64,000 nucleotides of DNA from CAYLLT01 sp964384465 (GCA_964384465.1 CAYLLT010000003.1:44599-108598), one strand, 5' to 3'. Shown: positions 40,876 to 48,570, counted from the first letter of the stretch. The notes: a model not told the origin generated them from the sequence alone. Numbers and translations are program-made.

Positions 40876-42582
40876 TCAGAACCCGGCACGCAAGTGCCGG
40901 GCCTTGGCCCCGCCCTCGTGGGCGGGGTTCTGACTATCGTCTGGCAACATCAGACCGCTCAAACCATCGAGCAGGTCATCGAGCGTCTCGGCCCGCCCAA
41001 AGACGGCTTGTGTCTGCTGGCGCGTGAAGGCGGTTGGATCGGCCAGATCGATCGACCAGTATTTGCCAGAGCAGCCGTTGCTCCGGATGTAAAAACGAAT
41101 GGTGTCCCAGTTGACCGAGTCGGCGAATTCACCGGCCAGGGCCAGGAGTTTGCCGCGCGTCCAGGCCCGCGTATCCGATGGCGGCTCATGAATGAACCGC
41201 TCGATCTCGGCGGGCGCGGCGATACGCTCGACCGCCTCACCGCGCTCGCAGGCCCAGTAGAGACCTTCGCCGCGGTCGGAACTGGCATAGACCTGATCGA
41301 GATGGCGGATCTGCGGCGAAGACCAGGTCAGGCCCTCACGTCTGCTCATGGCCTGTTCGAGGAGCGTCTTTTTCAGCACCCAGTCGAGGCGGCCGCTTAC
41401 TGCGGCGAAGTCGTGGTTCTTGAGTTTTTCCAATGTGTCGCCGGCCAGGGCCAGCACTTCATTTGCGCGGGGCACAAGATCGTCACAGCCGCCGGCCTCG
41501 GCGAAGCGCATGGCTTCTTCCCAGTACAGAAGCTGAAGCTCGACGGCCGTGTACCGCTTGCGGGTGATGGTGCGGACACGGGTGGTCAGCGTGGGATCGT
41601 GACTGATGGCCACCACCGACCGCACGGGATCATCGAGGATCAGACACGGATTGAGCCGCCCGCGTTGCATCATGGCGAGCTGGATTTGAAGCAGACCGAC
41701 CTTGAGCAGACACGCGACGTGGCAGAGATTGCTGTCGTAGCAGATGACGTGCAGGCGGGCCATTGTGCCGGCGGACTGTGTCGATGAATGGTTCGATGAT
41801 TCACCGTCTCGGTACGAGCCGGTTCTGCCGCACAAAGGCTCGTCGCGTGAATTCACAATGGGCCGCTGATAAGTGGTTTGCAAGCCGGTGAGCCTCTCGA
41901 GAAAGTCGGCCCGTTGTGAGATCTGATAGTCCACCGGCGTCCGGCCATTCTCAGCGCCGACCTTGCCCGCCCCAGTCAATACCATGTGGGTGATCTGGAA
42001 GCTGGCCAGGTACGGCGCCAGCATTGGCTTGTAGAAAAAGATGTCATCCCAGGTCGCACGCGGGATCAGGAAATTGAGGTGCGATCCGTACGAATGGTCA
42101 TGGCCGTCGCTGTTGTTGATGAGCACGGCCAGCCGGCATCTTTCCGGGAGCTTGGCGCCGGCGGCTTGGCGGGCGTCTTCGAGAACGCGGAGCAGCGCGT
42201 GATGCGCGGCCACGTAGTCGAATGCGTCGCGCACCTCGGGCAGGCAGGCCTCCGGATGCGTCATATCAATGTAAAAACATGCGCCCGAGGGCAGGAACTG
42301 CCGGTTCCAGTCCTGGGGATCGTAGCCCGGTGCGTTTGTGCCGCGCGACTCTTCATCGTACCAGGCCGCGGATGATCGGCATGCCGGCGTGGACATCTCA
42401 CGGGGGAAGCCGCGAATCTCGCGGAGGATCAGGCGGCTGGCCCAATCTCCCGTACCGCCGGACTGATCGATGCCTTCGATGAAGCTGCTCACTTCGGTGT
42501 CCGCGCCGAGCAGGATCGGCAATGTGGCCGGCCAATGGCGGCACGGCCGCAATATGCGAAATCGAGTCGGCTGATTATTCAC
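40876..42582 (-). CDS. dop: Dop-like depupylase/Pup deamidase
   Basis: A 568-residue second member of the PafA/Dop family. Visible motifs are GADTEVSSF, GACFYIDMTHPEACLPEV (HPE..PEV as in Dop), INNSDGHDHSYGSHLNFL, PIVNSRDEPLC, RLHVICYDSN and a TRAWTRGKLLALAGEF stretch. Dop converts Pup-Gln to Pup-Glu and also removes Pup from substrates. The GTG start overlaps the AAA ATPase stop (GTGA) with a strong GGAGGTGA upstream. The first acid of the usual ETE is aspartate here. The last 19 residues (from SQNPAHEGG to the stop) are encoded by a palindromic repeat, so the original C-terminus was altered or is dispensable. Confidence 0.82.
   Translation of the reverse strand: MNNQPTRFRILRPCRHWPATLPILLGADTEVSSFIEGIDQSGGTGDWASRLILREIRGFPREMSTPACRSSAAWYDEESRGTNAPGYDPQDWNRQFLPSGACFYIDMTHPEACLPEVRDAFDYVAAHHALLRVLEDARQAAGAKLPERCRLAVLINNSDGHDHSYGSHLNFLIPRATWDDIFFYKPMLAPYLASFQITHMVLTGAGKVGAENGRTPVDYQISQRADFLERLTGLQTTYQRPIVNSRDEPLCGRTGSYRDGESSNHSSTQSAGTMARLHVICYDSNLCHVACLLKVGLLQIQLAMMQRGRLNPCLILDDPVRSVVAISHDPTLTTRVRTITRKRYTAVELQLLYWEEAMRFAEAGGCDDLVPRANEVLALAGDTLEKLKNHDFAAVSGRLDWVLKKTLLEQAMSRREGLTWSSPQIRHLDQVYASSDRGEGLYWACERGEAVERIAAPAEIERFIHEPPSDTRAWTRGKLLALAGEFADSVNWDTIRFYIRSNGCSGKYWSIDLADPTAFTRQQTQAVFGRAETLDDLLDGLSGLMLPDDSQNPAHEGGAKARHLRAGF
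40877..40934. repeat. Double-hairpin repeat, family B, forming the dop 3' end
   Basis: CCCGGCAC-GCAA-GTGCCGGG (40882-40901) and CCCCGCCC-TCGT-GGGCGGGG (40908-40927), framed by CAGAACCC and GGTTCTGAC. A second copy at 54506-54560 has different stem sequences that still pair. It supplies the dop stop codon and ends about 46 bases before the pup start. Confidence 0.8.
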
Positions 42583-44375
42583 GCCGTCACCTCCAACGAC
42601 CCCTGTTCGAGCGCGGGATGATCGGTTCCCGATGCAGGTTCGCCCCGGCGCTGCGATGACAAGGCGTCCAGACGGAGAAAACGATGCGGCCGCGACACCT
42701 TGCGAACCACGGGTTCAACGCTGGCCACCGGCATGTCCTGCGGCAGTCCGGCCAGATGCTTGTGGCAATTCCACGGGGTCAGGATGCGGGCCGCCGACTC
42801 CAACTCCTCGGACATGGCGGTGAGCACATCTTCCAGACTCACGCCGACCTGCTTCGTCTCGATGTCGCGCAGGCACGCCTTCTCCGTGGCCAATTGCACG
42901 ATGCCGGCGATGAGGCTGCCGTTGATCAGGTCTCCGGCGTGCACGGTGCGCTGTTTGCCGTCGCGGAAAGTGACGGTGGCCAGTGCGCCGTCGCCATTGG
43001 GACTGTAGGCCCGCGAGATGGCGGCATCGATGATCGCCCAGCGACTGGCGTCACCGTCATCGCCGTGACCGTTGCGAGCGCAGGGGATGTGCGGTTTGAG
43101 GTATTTCGCGAAGATCGCGCGGGCGCCGTTGCGGTTGGGCCGCGGCACCTGGATGATGCGGTCGCCCAGCCGGCCGGGCCGCATCAGCGCCGGATCCAAC
43201 ACCTCCGGCCGGTTGGTAGCGGCCACTACGAGGATGTTGCCGCGCGATTCGAGCCCGTCCAGTTCGCTCATCAAGGCATTCTGGACACGCTCGTCCACGC
43301 GCTGGGCCGTTTCAGCGCCGCCGATGCCGCGACCGAACCCGATCGAATCGACTTCGTCGATGTACATGACCACCGGGATGTCGCCGTCTTCGGCCGCGGC
43401 ATCACGGGCCGAGCGAAACACGTCGCGCCAATTGGCTTCGCTCTGCCCGTACCAAACGCTATTCATCGCTCCGGGCTTGATATGGATGAATCGGCTGCGG
43501 CTGACGGGCGACAGCGTCGCCAGCCAGTTGGCCAGGGCGCGGGCCATCATGGTCTTGCCCGTGCCCGTCGGGCCGACCAGCAGCACCGCCTTGACGCGGG
43601 CCAGATCGTATCGCGAGACCGTTTCAGGGTGGTTCCGGTGCAGCACGATGACCCGCTGCAACTGGGCGATCTGATCGTCCAGCCCGCCGATGTCGGCGAA
43701 GGTCTGTTTGGGTGTGTCTTCGAGGAAGAAGTGCTCGCCGCGCGAGCGATCAATCTTCTCGAAGGCCATGAGCAGGTTGCGATCCCAGCGAACCGTGTCG
43801 CCGGACTTGAGCGGCACTTCTTCGAGGTGCTCCGCCGCTTCGACAACCATTTCCTCGTCGCGCCATTTGATGATGATCCGGCCGTCGTCGAGCCGCCGGT
43901 CGAAGATGGCCGTGTCGCCGCAACGCAGCAGGTCCGGACTCGCGGAAGCCATGATCGCGTTGCGCTCGTGGCTGAGGAGAACGCAATCGCCTTTGCGCAA
44001 CTTGCCGGCATCAACGCCCGGAGCCAGACCGACGATACGCCGCTCGTTGCCCTGGAACACCACCGCCTGCTTGCCGGCCGGCAACTCCTGGAACCCCAGG
44101 AAGATCGCCGGCAGCCACGGCAGGCAGGTCAGCTTCGTCACGATCTCCTTCAGTTCGTGCTGCGCGGCCTGAGCTTGTGCCATACCTTTCTGGCATCGAG
44201 TGAATTGTCGGATCAGAAACTCATCCAGGGCGCCCGCGGACCGGTCAGAACTCTGGCGAAAGCGCTGGAGCATTTCCTTCTTCTCAGCTTCGCTGGGCGC
44301 GCCCTCGCCATGTGCGGAGAGCAGCTCGAAGATCGAACGCAGCATGGCCTCTTCAGCGGGTGCACGTTGGGGCAT
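42579..44375 (-). CDS. arc: ARC/Mpa-type AAA ATPase (proteasomal unfoldase-like)
   Basis: A 598-residue AAA ATPase. A helical N-terminal part (1-80) is followed by OB-like beta segments (about 90-215) and one AAA module. Walker A GPTGTGKT is near residue 267, Walker B VVMYIDEVDSIG near 333, and sensor/arginine-finger segments are VVAATNRPEVLDPALMRPGRLG. In actinobacteria Mpa/ARC binds pupylated proteins and threads them into the 20S proteasome, docking by a C-terminal GQYL or HbYX-type tail. Here the protein ends GSLEVTA, without that tail. AGGAGG lies six bases before the ATG, and the start overlaps the JAMM gene by 23 bases. Confidence 0.9.
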   Translation of the reverse strand: MPQRAPAEEAMLRSIFELLSAHGEGAPSEAEKKEMLQRFRQSSDRSAGALDEFLIRQFTRCQKGMAQAQAAQHELKEIVTKLTCLPWLPAIFLGFQELPAGKQAVVFQGNERRIVGLAPGVDAGKLRKGDCVLLSHERNAIMASASPDLLRCGDTAIFDRRLDDGRIIIKWRDEEMVVEAAEHLEEVPLKSGDTVRWDRNLLMAFEKIDRSRGEHFFLEDTPKQTFADIGGLDDQIAQLQRVIVLHRNHPETVSRYDLARVKAVLLVGPTGTGKTMMARALANWLATLSPVSRSRFIHIKPGAMNSVWYGQSEANWRDVFRSARDAAAEDGDIPVVMYIDEVDSIGFGRGIGGAETAQRVDERVQNALMSELDGLESRGNILVVAATNRPEVLDPALMRPGRLGDRIIQVPRPNRNGARAIFAKYLKPHIPCARNGHGDDGDASRWAIIDAAISRAYSPNGDGALATVTFRDGKQRTVHAGDLINGSLIAGIVQLATEKACLRDIETKQVGVSLEDVLTAMSEELESAARILTPWNCHKHLAGLPQDMPVASVEPVVRKVSRPHRFLRLDALSSQRRGEPASGTDHPALEQGSLEVTA

Positions 44376-45567
44376 GGACCACCTCCTCTTGAACCACTGG
44401 CGCGCTCACGTCGGCCCGGGCGGCGCCGAGAACGTAAAAACCACGGGGCGCGATCACGCCCAGCCGCCATCCGAACAGTGCGTACTCGACACCCTGTTCG
44501 GTGTGGTTGGCCAGCAGTGCCGGGCTGTACGCTTGCGGGAAAGCCGTCCGATGTACCGCGCAATCGGACGTGCTGAAGAACGCGCCCTGCTGGAGCGGGC
44601 AGACCGCGCGGCGCTCCGGCGCACAGTCGCGGCACCAGAACTTCTGCGGATGCGAATGATGCCAGCCGACCATCAGCTCGCTACGCCCGCGCAGGCGGAT
44701 CGCCGCATCGGCCGCTGCCCAGGTCTCCGCCGTGAATGTCAGTTTCGTTGCTTCCGCGCGCGTGTGGGCCGCGGGCACTTGAGCGGTCACTTCGACAAAG
44801 ACGACCCCCGCCCGATCGGGATCGCGATGCAGGTATCCAAGGAGAACACCGCCGCTCTCCACCGCTCCCGCCTCCACAGTGCTTACGGTGATTTCATCCA
44901 ACACCGGCTGTGGAATAAAGACGGGGAAGTCATCCTGCTCGGTTGGCCCATGCGGGTATGCAGCGTCCAAGAACATCTCCATCGTCCGCGTATCGATCGG
45001 CGGAGGACAGCTCACCTCTTCCACATGAAACCCCGCGGGCGAACTGGCCACGGCATCACCCTGTCGAACCGAGAGGCGCGCAGCGTCCGGCGTCGTGGGC
45101 TGACGATAGGCGCATACCTGGTAACGGAAGACTTCGCCGTCCTTCAGCTCGCCGCTCTTGACCAACCGGGCTGAGGTCTGCCGAACCTGCTCCTTGAAAT
45201 AGGCCGCCGGAAAATCGCGCTCCACGATCCGCTCGTCTCCCGCCGCGCGCATGCGGAAACCCCGGACCACCGGCTCGCCGACTTTTTCATCCCAGATCGG
45301 CTCGACCACCAGCGGCTCGTGCAGGAGAGCTGCCGAAGCATCCGCCCGCAGCGCATCCCACGCGAGCTGCTCGCGGGCCGGCTCCCAATCCACCTCGAGC
45401 GCCGTCTGGCGGATCTCGGTCCCGTCCTCCCGATAGAAGCGCACGGCATAACGATCACATTGAATGGGCACAGGCAAGCCCTCCGTATCGCTGACGACCG
45501 TTTCACACTCCGCCCGCGTCAATGCTGGGATGCAGCGTGACTTCGTCCTCCGCCTGCAACGCTTCAC
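44353..45567 (-). CDS. JAMM/JAB-domain isopeptidase with novel N-terminal region
   Basis: The frame encodes 404 residues. The C-terminal JAMM domain has the glutamate in VESGGVLLGY (near 237), the zinc ligands in GWHHSHP (near 301) and the serine/aspartate pair in FFSTSDC (near 330). Between HxHP and SxxD it carries an insert with several cysteines (CRDC ... C). JAMM enzymes hydrolyse isopeptide or C-terminal peptide bonds of ubiquitin-like proteins. The N-terminal 220 residues match nothing I recognise. The start is uncertain: the ATG at 45567 overlaps the Ubl gene by 65 bases; a TTG nearer to 45520 is possible. Likely matures and removes the Ubl encoded just upstream. Confidence 0.85.
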   Translation of the reverse strand: MKRCRRRTKSRCIPALTRAECETVVSDTEGLPVPIQCDRYAVRFYREDGTEIRQTALEVDWEPAREQLAWDALRADASAALLHEPLVVEPIWDEKVGEPVVRGFRMRAAGDERIVERDFPAAYFKEQVRQTSARLVKSGELKDGEVFRYQVCAYRQPTTPDAARLSVRQGDAVASSPAGFHVEEVSCPPPIDTRTMEMFLDAAYPHGPTEQDDFPVFIPQPVLDEITVSTVEAGAVESGGVLLGYLHRDPDRAGVVFVEVTAQVPAAHTRAEATKLTFTAETWAAADAAIRLRGRSELMVGWHHSHPQKFWCRDCAPERRAVCPLQQGAFFSTSDCAVHRTAFPQAYSPALLANHTEQGVEYALFGWRLGVIAPRGFYVLGAARADVSAPVVQEEVVHAPTCTR

Positions 45568-45793
45568 CGACCACCTCGGAGCCGTTCAGGTAGCGGCCCT
45601 CGCGCTCCAGCCGGGCGCGGTACGCGATCGGGCGGCCCTCACTGTCCCGCGTGGACAGTCGCATGGCCGGCATGGCCAGGCCGACCAGCTCGTCCACCGA
45701 ATGGTCCGGCAGCACCTGCGGCGCATGGAACCGCTTCTGGCCGGTCACATCCTTGAAAAACACGCCGAATGGTCTATCACTTACCGCTGTCAT
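45503..45793 (-). CDS. Ubiquitin-like beta-grasp protein ending Gly-Gly-Val
   Basis: A 96-residue protein (MTAVSDRPFGVFFKDVTGQK...). Its pattern fits a ubiquitin-like beta-grasp fold: two N-terminal strands (FGVFFKDVTGQKRFHAP), a helix (SVDELVGLAMPAM), then strands and LNGSEVVGEALQAEDEVTLHP, typical of Ubl turns. The C-terminus is DAGGV, a di-glycine with one extra residue that would have to be removed before activation. AAAGGA lies eight bases before the ATG at 45793, so I prefer it to the longer frame from 45829. Neighbours encode E1, E2 and JAMM enzymes. Function as a protein tag is inferred. Confidence 0.82.
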   Translation of the reverse strand: MTAVSDRPFGVFFKDVTGQKRFHAPQVLPDHSVDELVGLAMPAMRLSTRDSEGRPIAYRARLEREGRYLNGSEVVGEALQAEDEVTLHPSIDAGGV

Positions 45794-46298
45794 GTTCGCG
45801 TTCCTTTCTGCCCACCGGGCAATGCACACGCTTAAGCCAACATTGTGCGTTCAGATACGCACGGGCTATCTCATCTTCTCGTAATGCTTCAACCTCCCGC
45901 CAGCAGAGATCGCAGGCCACCGACAGGGCCGACAGCGCCTCGGCCCACTGCACCGGTCGTACGGCAATCGGCACGGCGACTTCCAGATAGCACGAAATGA
46001 TCCCGCCCATATTCCTCGTCCCCGTTCGCACCATGCTCACCCCGCGGGCGATCATCCGCTGCAATAGCTCGATGGCCCGCCGGCACACATCCGACACGGC
46101 GCTCACGCGGCCGACTTCCACGTGCAGCACGAGCTGCCCGTGCCCATCACGATGAACCACCGCCTGAAAGAACGCGTTGTCGACTTCGAGCGGAATCATC
46201 ACTTCGTCACCGTGAGCCTTTGCCGGCCAGCCCGCTTCGGCACAAAGCGCCAGTGTGTCCGGGCAGTCGCTTACGCCATCGCAAATCGCCAGATCCAT
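45777..46298 (-). CDS. Unrecognised protein of the Ubl operon (possibly YbjN/secretion-chaperone fold)
   Basis: A 173-residue protein without catalytic motifs. The alternation of strand, helix and strand (DEVMIPLEVDNAFFQAVVHR, QLVLHVEVGRVSAVSDVCRR, AIELLQRMIARGVSMVRTGT, YLEVAVPIAVRPVQWAEALS) vaguely recalls YbjN-like or type III secretion chaperone folds. This is a weak structural guess. It is translated between the E2-like and Ubl genes, overlapping the Ubl by 17 bases, with AGAGGA six bases upstream of its ATG, so it is probably a dedicated component of the conjugation system, perhaps an adaptor. Confidence 0.7.
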   Translation of the reverse strand: MDLAICDGVSDCPDTLALCAEAGWPAKAHGDEVMIPLEVDNAFFQAVVHRDGHGQLVLHVEVGRVSAVSDVCRRAIELLQRMIARGVSMVRTGTRNMGGIISCYLEVAVPIAVRPVQWAEALSALSVACDLCWREVEALREDEIARAYLNAQCWLKRVHCPVGRKEREHDSGK

Positions 46299-46313
46299 TG
46301 CGGATCCTCTTCG

Positions 46314-46811
46314 CTACGCACTCAGCTTGCGGCGTTTCAACGGTCGCCGGTCAATCGGAAACCGGGCACGGTTGTCCGGCTGCCGTGCCCAGGCCGCGGC
46401 ATCCGGATTCAATGCATCGTTGGGCGCGAAGTTGTGGTAGGTCAGGATCTCGTACACCTGGTACAGCAGATCCACGATGGACATGCCCGGATGCAGATGG
46501 CCGGCGCACAGGAACGGCCCGAGGATGTTCGGGTGCCAGACGTTGAGCGGCCATAACACCGTAAACACCTGGCGGGTGTCCGCGCGGATCTGATAATCGG
46601 GCGGGATCCAGATGCCGACCTCGAAGTGATCGGCCTCCACAACGCGCCTGTCCGCTTCGCGGACCAGCCCCTTGCATGAGAACCGCGCGACCAGGTGCCG
46701 CGGCGCACGGTCATGCAGCGACTCGACCCTGACCAGATCGCTCTCGCCCGCCAGGCGCGATGCATCGGGCCAGTTCTTCTCCCACCAGCGCGTCAGAATC
46801 ATATCCGTCAT
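46314..46811 (-). CDS. E2-like (UBC-fold) ubiquitin-conjugating enzyme homologue
   Basis: A 165-residue protein. The central motif VWHPNILGPFLCAGHLHPGM has the HPN of E2 enzymes followed by a cysteine at about residue 102 in the position of the E2 active site. It continues SIVDLLYQVYEILTYHNFAP, matching the helix after the active site in E2s, and an upstream strand series including HFEVGIWIPPDY. The ATG overlaps the stop of the E1-like gene (ATGA). Expected to take the activated Ubl from E1 as a thioester and pass it to targets, alone or with the RING-like protein. Confidence 0.85.
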   Translation of the reverse strand: MTDMILTRWWEKNWPDASRLAGESDLVRVESLHDRAPRHLVARFSCKGLVREADRRVVEADHFEVGIWIPPDYQIRADTRQVFTVLWPLNVWHPNILGPFLCAGHLHPGMSIVDLLYQVYEILTYHNFAPNDALNPDAAAWARQPDNRARFPIDRRPLKRRKLSA

Positions 46812-47944
46812 GTAACAACCCCAAGTTGAAAATGCGGTTGACCCGAAACGCCGCTGACCATCAGTATGTCGCCGCCGGTCAGGCCTAACCGGCGCAGCGA
46901 GCAGCGCCGCTCCGCCTGCGAGACCACGGCTGCGTTCAGCGCTTCAATCAGGTCCATCCCCGCGGCCACCAGCTCATGTCCACATCCCGGGCAGCGCGTC
47001 TCCGCCTTCCGCAGGCGACCCGCGAGACGAAAGACCTTCCGGTTGCCTTGCCCGCACGCTGAACACGTCAGATTGCGGACGAACGTCTGTCCGTCCACTG
47101 AGATCGCCGCGGGCTCTCCGGCGATGTTTGTGGCCAACTCCAGGGCCTCGCCCAACCTGCACGAAACTGAAAGCTCAGCACAAACCCGCCACGGCCGGTG
47201 ATCGAACGGGCAGTCTGGACGACGGACGTTCCGCGTGGTCACCAGTCGATTCGTATTCAAATCGAGGATGATTTCACGACCCGTATCCCCCGGTCCGAGT
47301 CCACGTTCGATCGCACGCGTGACCTCGCTCATCGCCAGGCACGCCGCCGCGGCACCCAGGTACGCCGAGGCGTGGGTGGCGGGAGCCTGCGGCTCATCCG
47401 CGCCACAGGCCAGAGTCGCTCCCACCTGCGACCAGTCGTCTATGCCGCAGCAATAACACGGACCATCCTCGATCGGCACGAATACGGATACCCTTGCCAA
47501 CGCCAGCTCCGCGTTCACGCCCGTGTCGATCAGCGGCTTGCCGGCCCGCCAGGCGTGCGTCGCCAGATCGACGCGGCTACGCTGGCTGTCCAGACAGCCG
47601 ATCACCAGGTCCGCATCGCGGAACACCCCCGGCGGCACATATCTCAGATCAGCGTAAATGGGTACGACGTAGCGCCGGCCCCCCGTGGCCGGCGTCGGCT
47701 GAGATCCGGCGATCGAATCGGTAATCGCCTGTGCCCGGCGGGCGGCTACCTGGGCTTTCGGTCGCCCCACATCGCGGGCCGTGATCGCCTGGCCGGCCGC
47801 GTTCGCCGCGGTGTACACGTCTCGATCAATGATCACCAGCTTGGAAATCCCGGACAGGCGAGGGACAAACCCAATCAGGTTTGATCCGATATTTCCGACC
47901 CCACAAAGGAGAATCGACAAGGATTTAGCATTCGGTTGCGACAC
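46808..47944 (-). CDS. E1-like ThiF-family Ubl-activating enzyme with zinc ribbon
   Basis: A 378-residue protein starting with GTG. The adenylation Rossmann motif GVGNIGSNL (about 15-23) is followed by LVIIDRDVY and GRPKAQVAARRAQAI, the ATP-binding residues of ThiF/MoeB/E1 enzymes. CLDSQRSR and the cysteine segment GPCYCCGIDDW (near 160) correspond to the region carrying the catalytic or zinc cysteines in the family. A zinc ribbon (CSACG near 291, CPGCG near 318) and a small C-terminal domain follow. A palindromic repeat (47669-47699) is read in frame as part of PTPATGGRRYVV. It lies three bases after the RING-like gene. Confidence 0.88.
   Translation of the reverse strand: MSQPNAKSLSILLCGVGNIGSNLIGFVPRLSGISKLVIIDRDVYTAANAAGQAITARDVGRPKAQVAARRAQAITDSIAGSQPTPATGGRRYVVPIYADLRYVPPGVFRDADLVIGCLDSQRSRVDLATHAWRAGKPLIDTGVNAELALARVSVFVPIEDGPCYCCGIDDWSQVGATLACGADEPQAPATHASAYLGAAAACLAMSEVTRAIERGLGPGDTGREIILDLNTNRLVTTRNVRRPDCPFDHRPWRVCAELSVSCRLGEALELATNIAGEPAAISVDGQTFVRNLTCSACGQGNRKVFRLAGRLRKAETRCPGCGHELVAAGMDLIEALNAAVVSQAERRCSLRRLGLTGGDILMVSGVSGQPHFQLGVVT
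47669..47699. repeat. REP-like repeat, family A, partial copy in the E1-like gene
   Basis: Matches the left 31 bases of the element at 51788-51831 exactly (GTAGCGCCGG at one end and CCGGCGTCGGC at the other). It adds about ten residues (PTPATGGRRY) to the E1-like protein without breaking the frame. Confidence 0.78.
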
Positions 47945-47947
47945 GGT

Positions 47948-48547
47948 CTACATCCCCTCCGGTGTCCACTGAAACTCCGCATCGGGGTAGAGCGACACGA
48001 TATAATCGCACAATGCGCAGGTCTTGAAGCCGCGGTCTTCGTTGACGTATCCCGTCCAGCAAGGCAGTTCTTCGCTCTGGTGATGCCAGATGCCGCACGC
48101 CGGACAACGCACTGCCGCAGCGCCCGAGGCAATCTCCTGCTGGCAGCGCGGGCACTTCGCCGAATGCACAGATGCCGCAAATACTTCGACGGCCGGCAGC
48201 CGCTCGGTGCTGAAATAAACCGGCCCCCCGTCGCCTGCTTGAATCTCATCCTTGTTTCTCAGCACGCGAATTCCCGTCACCAGAAGCAGCCCATTCAAAC
48301 ACACGCGTGACAGAGGATCGCCCAGCAACACCCAACGATCGCACGAATCGGCCGCGTCCGTTGAGGCGGGAGCGAGCAGGGCAGGACTTCGCTCCAGCGG
48401 CACGGCAGATGCGGCCACAGCGGGGGCAACCGGCGCACCCCGCACGCCGGTCAACGCCACCCGCTCGCCGGTCAACGGCACCACCGCCCACGTGCCCGCC
48501 GACGCACGATCTTCAATCCAAAGATGCGCCATCCGCCATCCCCGCAT
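47948..48547 (-). CDS. RING/treble-clef protein with FHA-like N-terminal domain, candidate E3
   Basis: The first gene of the ten-gene operon, 199 residues (or 194 from the ATG at 48532). The N-terminal part has an FHA-like strand pattern (WVLLGDPLSRVCLNGLLLVT, then GIRVLRNKDEIQAGDG) but lacks the usual phosphopeptide-binding arginine and serine pair. The C-terminal 70 residues have a RING-like binuclear ligand set: CPRC, then CPACGIWHH about 15 residues later, then C and CALC. Such a domain next to E1, E2, Ubl and JAMM genes is the expected form of a prokaryotic E3. Ligase activity is inference. E1 begins three bases after its stop. Confidence 0.78.
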   Translation of the reverse strand: MRGWRMAHLWIEDRASAGTWAVVPLTGERVALTGVRGAPVAPAVAASAVPLERSPALLAPASTDAADSCDRWVLLGDPLSRVCLNGLLLVTGIRVLRNKDEIQAGDGGPVYFSTERLPAVEVFAASVHSAKCPRCQQEIASGAAAVRCPACGIWHHQSEELPCWTGYVNEDRGFKTCALCDYIVSLYPDAEFQWTPEGM

Positions 48548-48552
48548 CAGGA

Positions 48553-48570
48553 ACGATTGTTTGCAGATAC
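48553..48570 (-). promoter_or_regulatory. Shared upstream motif, copy facing the Ubl/Pup operon
   Basis: GTATCTGCAA-AC-AATCGT on the minus strand, 21 bases before the ATG at 48532. Its partner is at 48719-48737. Candidate SorC-regulator site. Confidence 0.4.

Noticed and set aside
40486..41787. A 433-residue plus-strand open frame
   Set aside because: Antisense to the Pup-like and Dop-like genes; no start signal or family pattern.
42684..44576. A 630-residue plus-strand open frame
   Set aside because: Shadow of the ARC/Mpa ATPase gene, which has clear Walker motifs.
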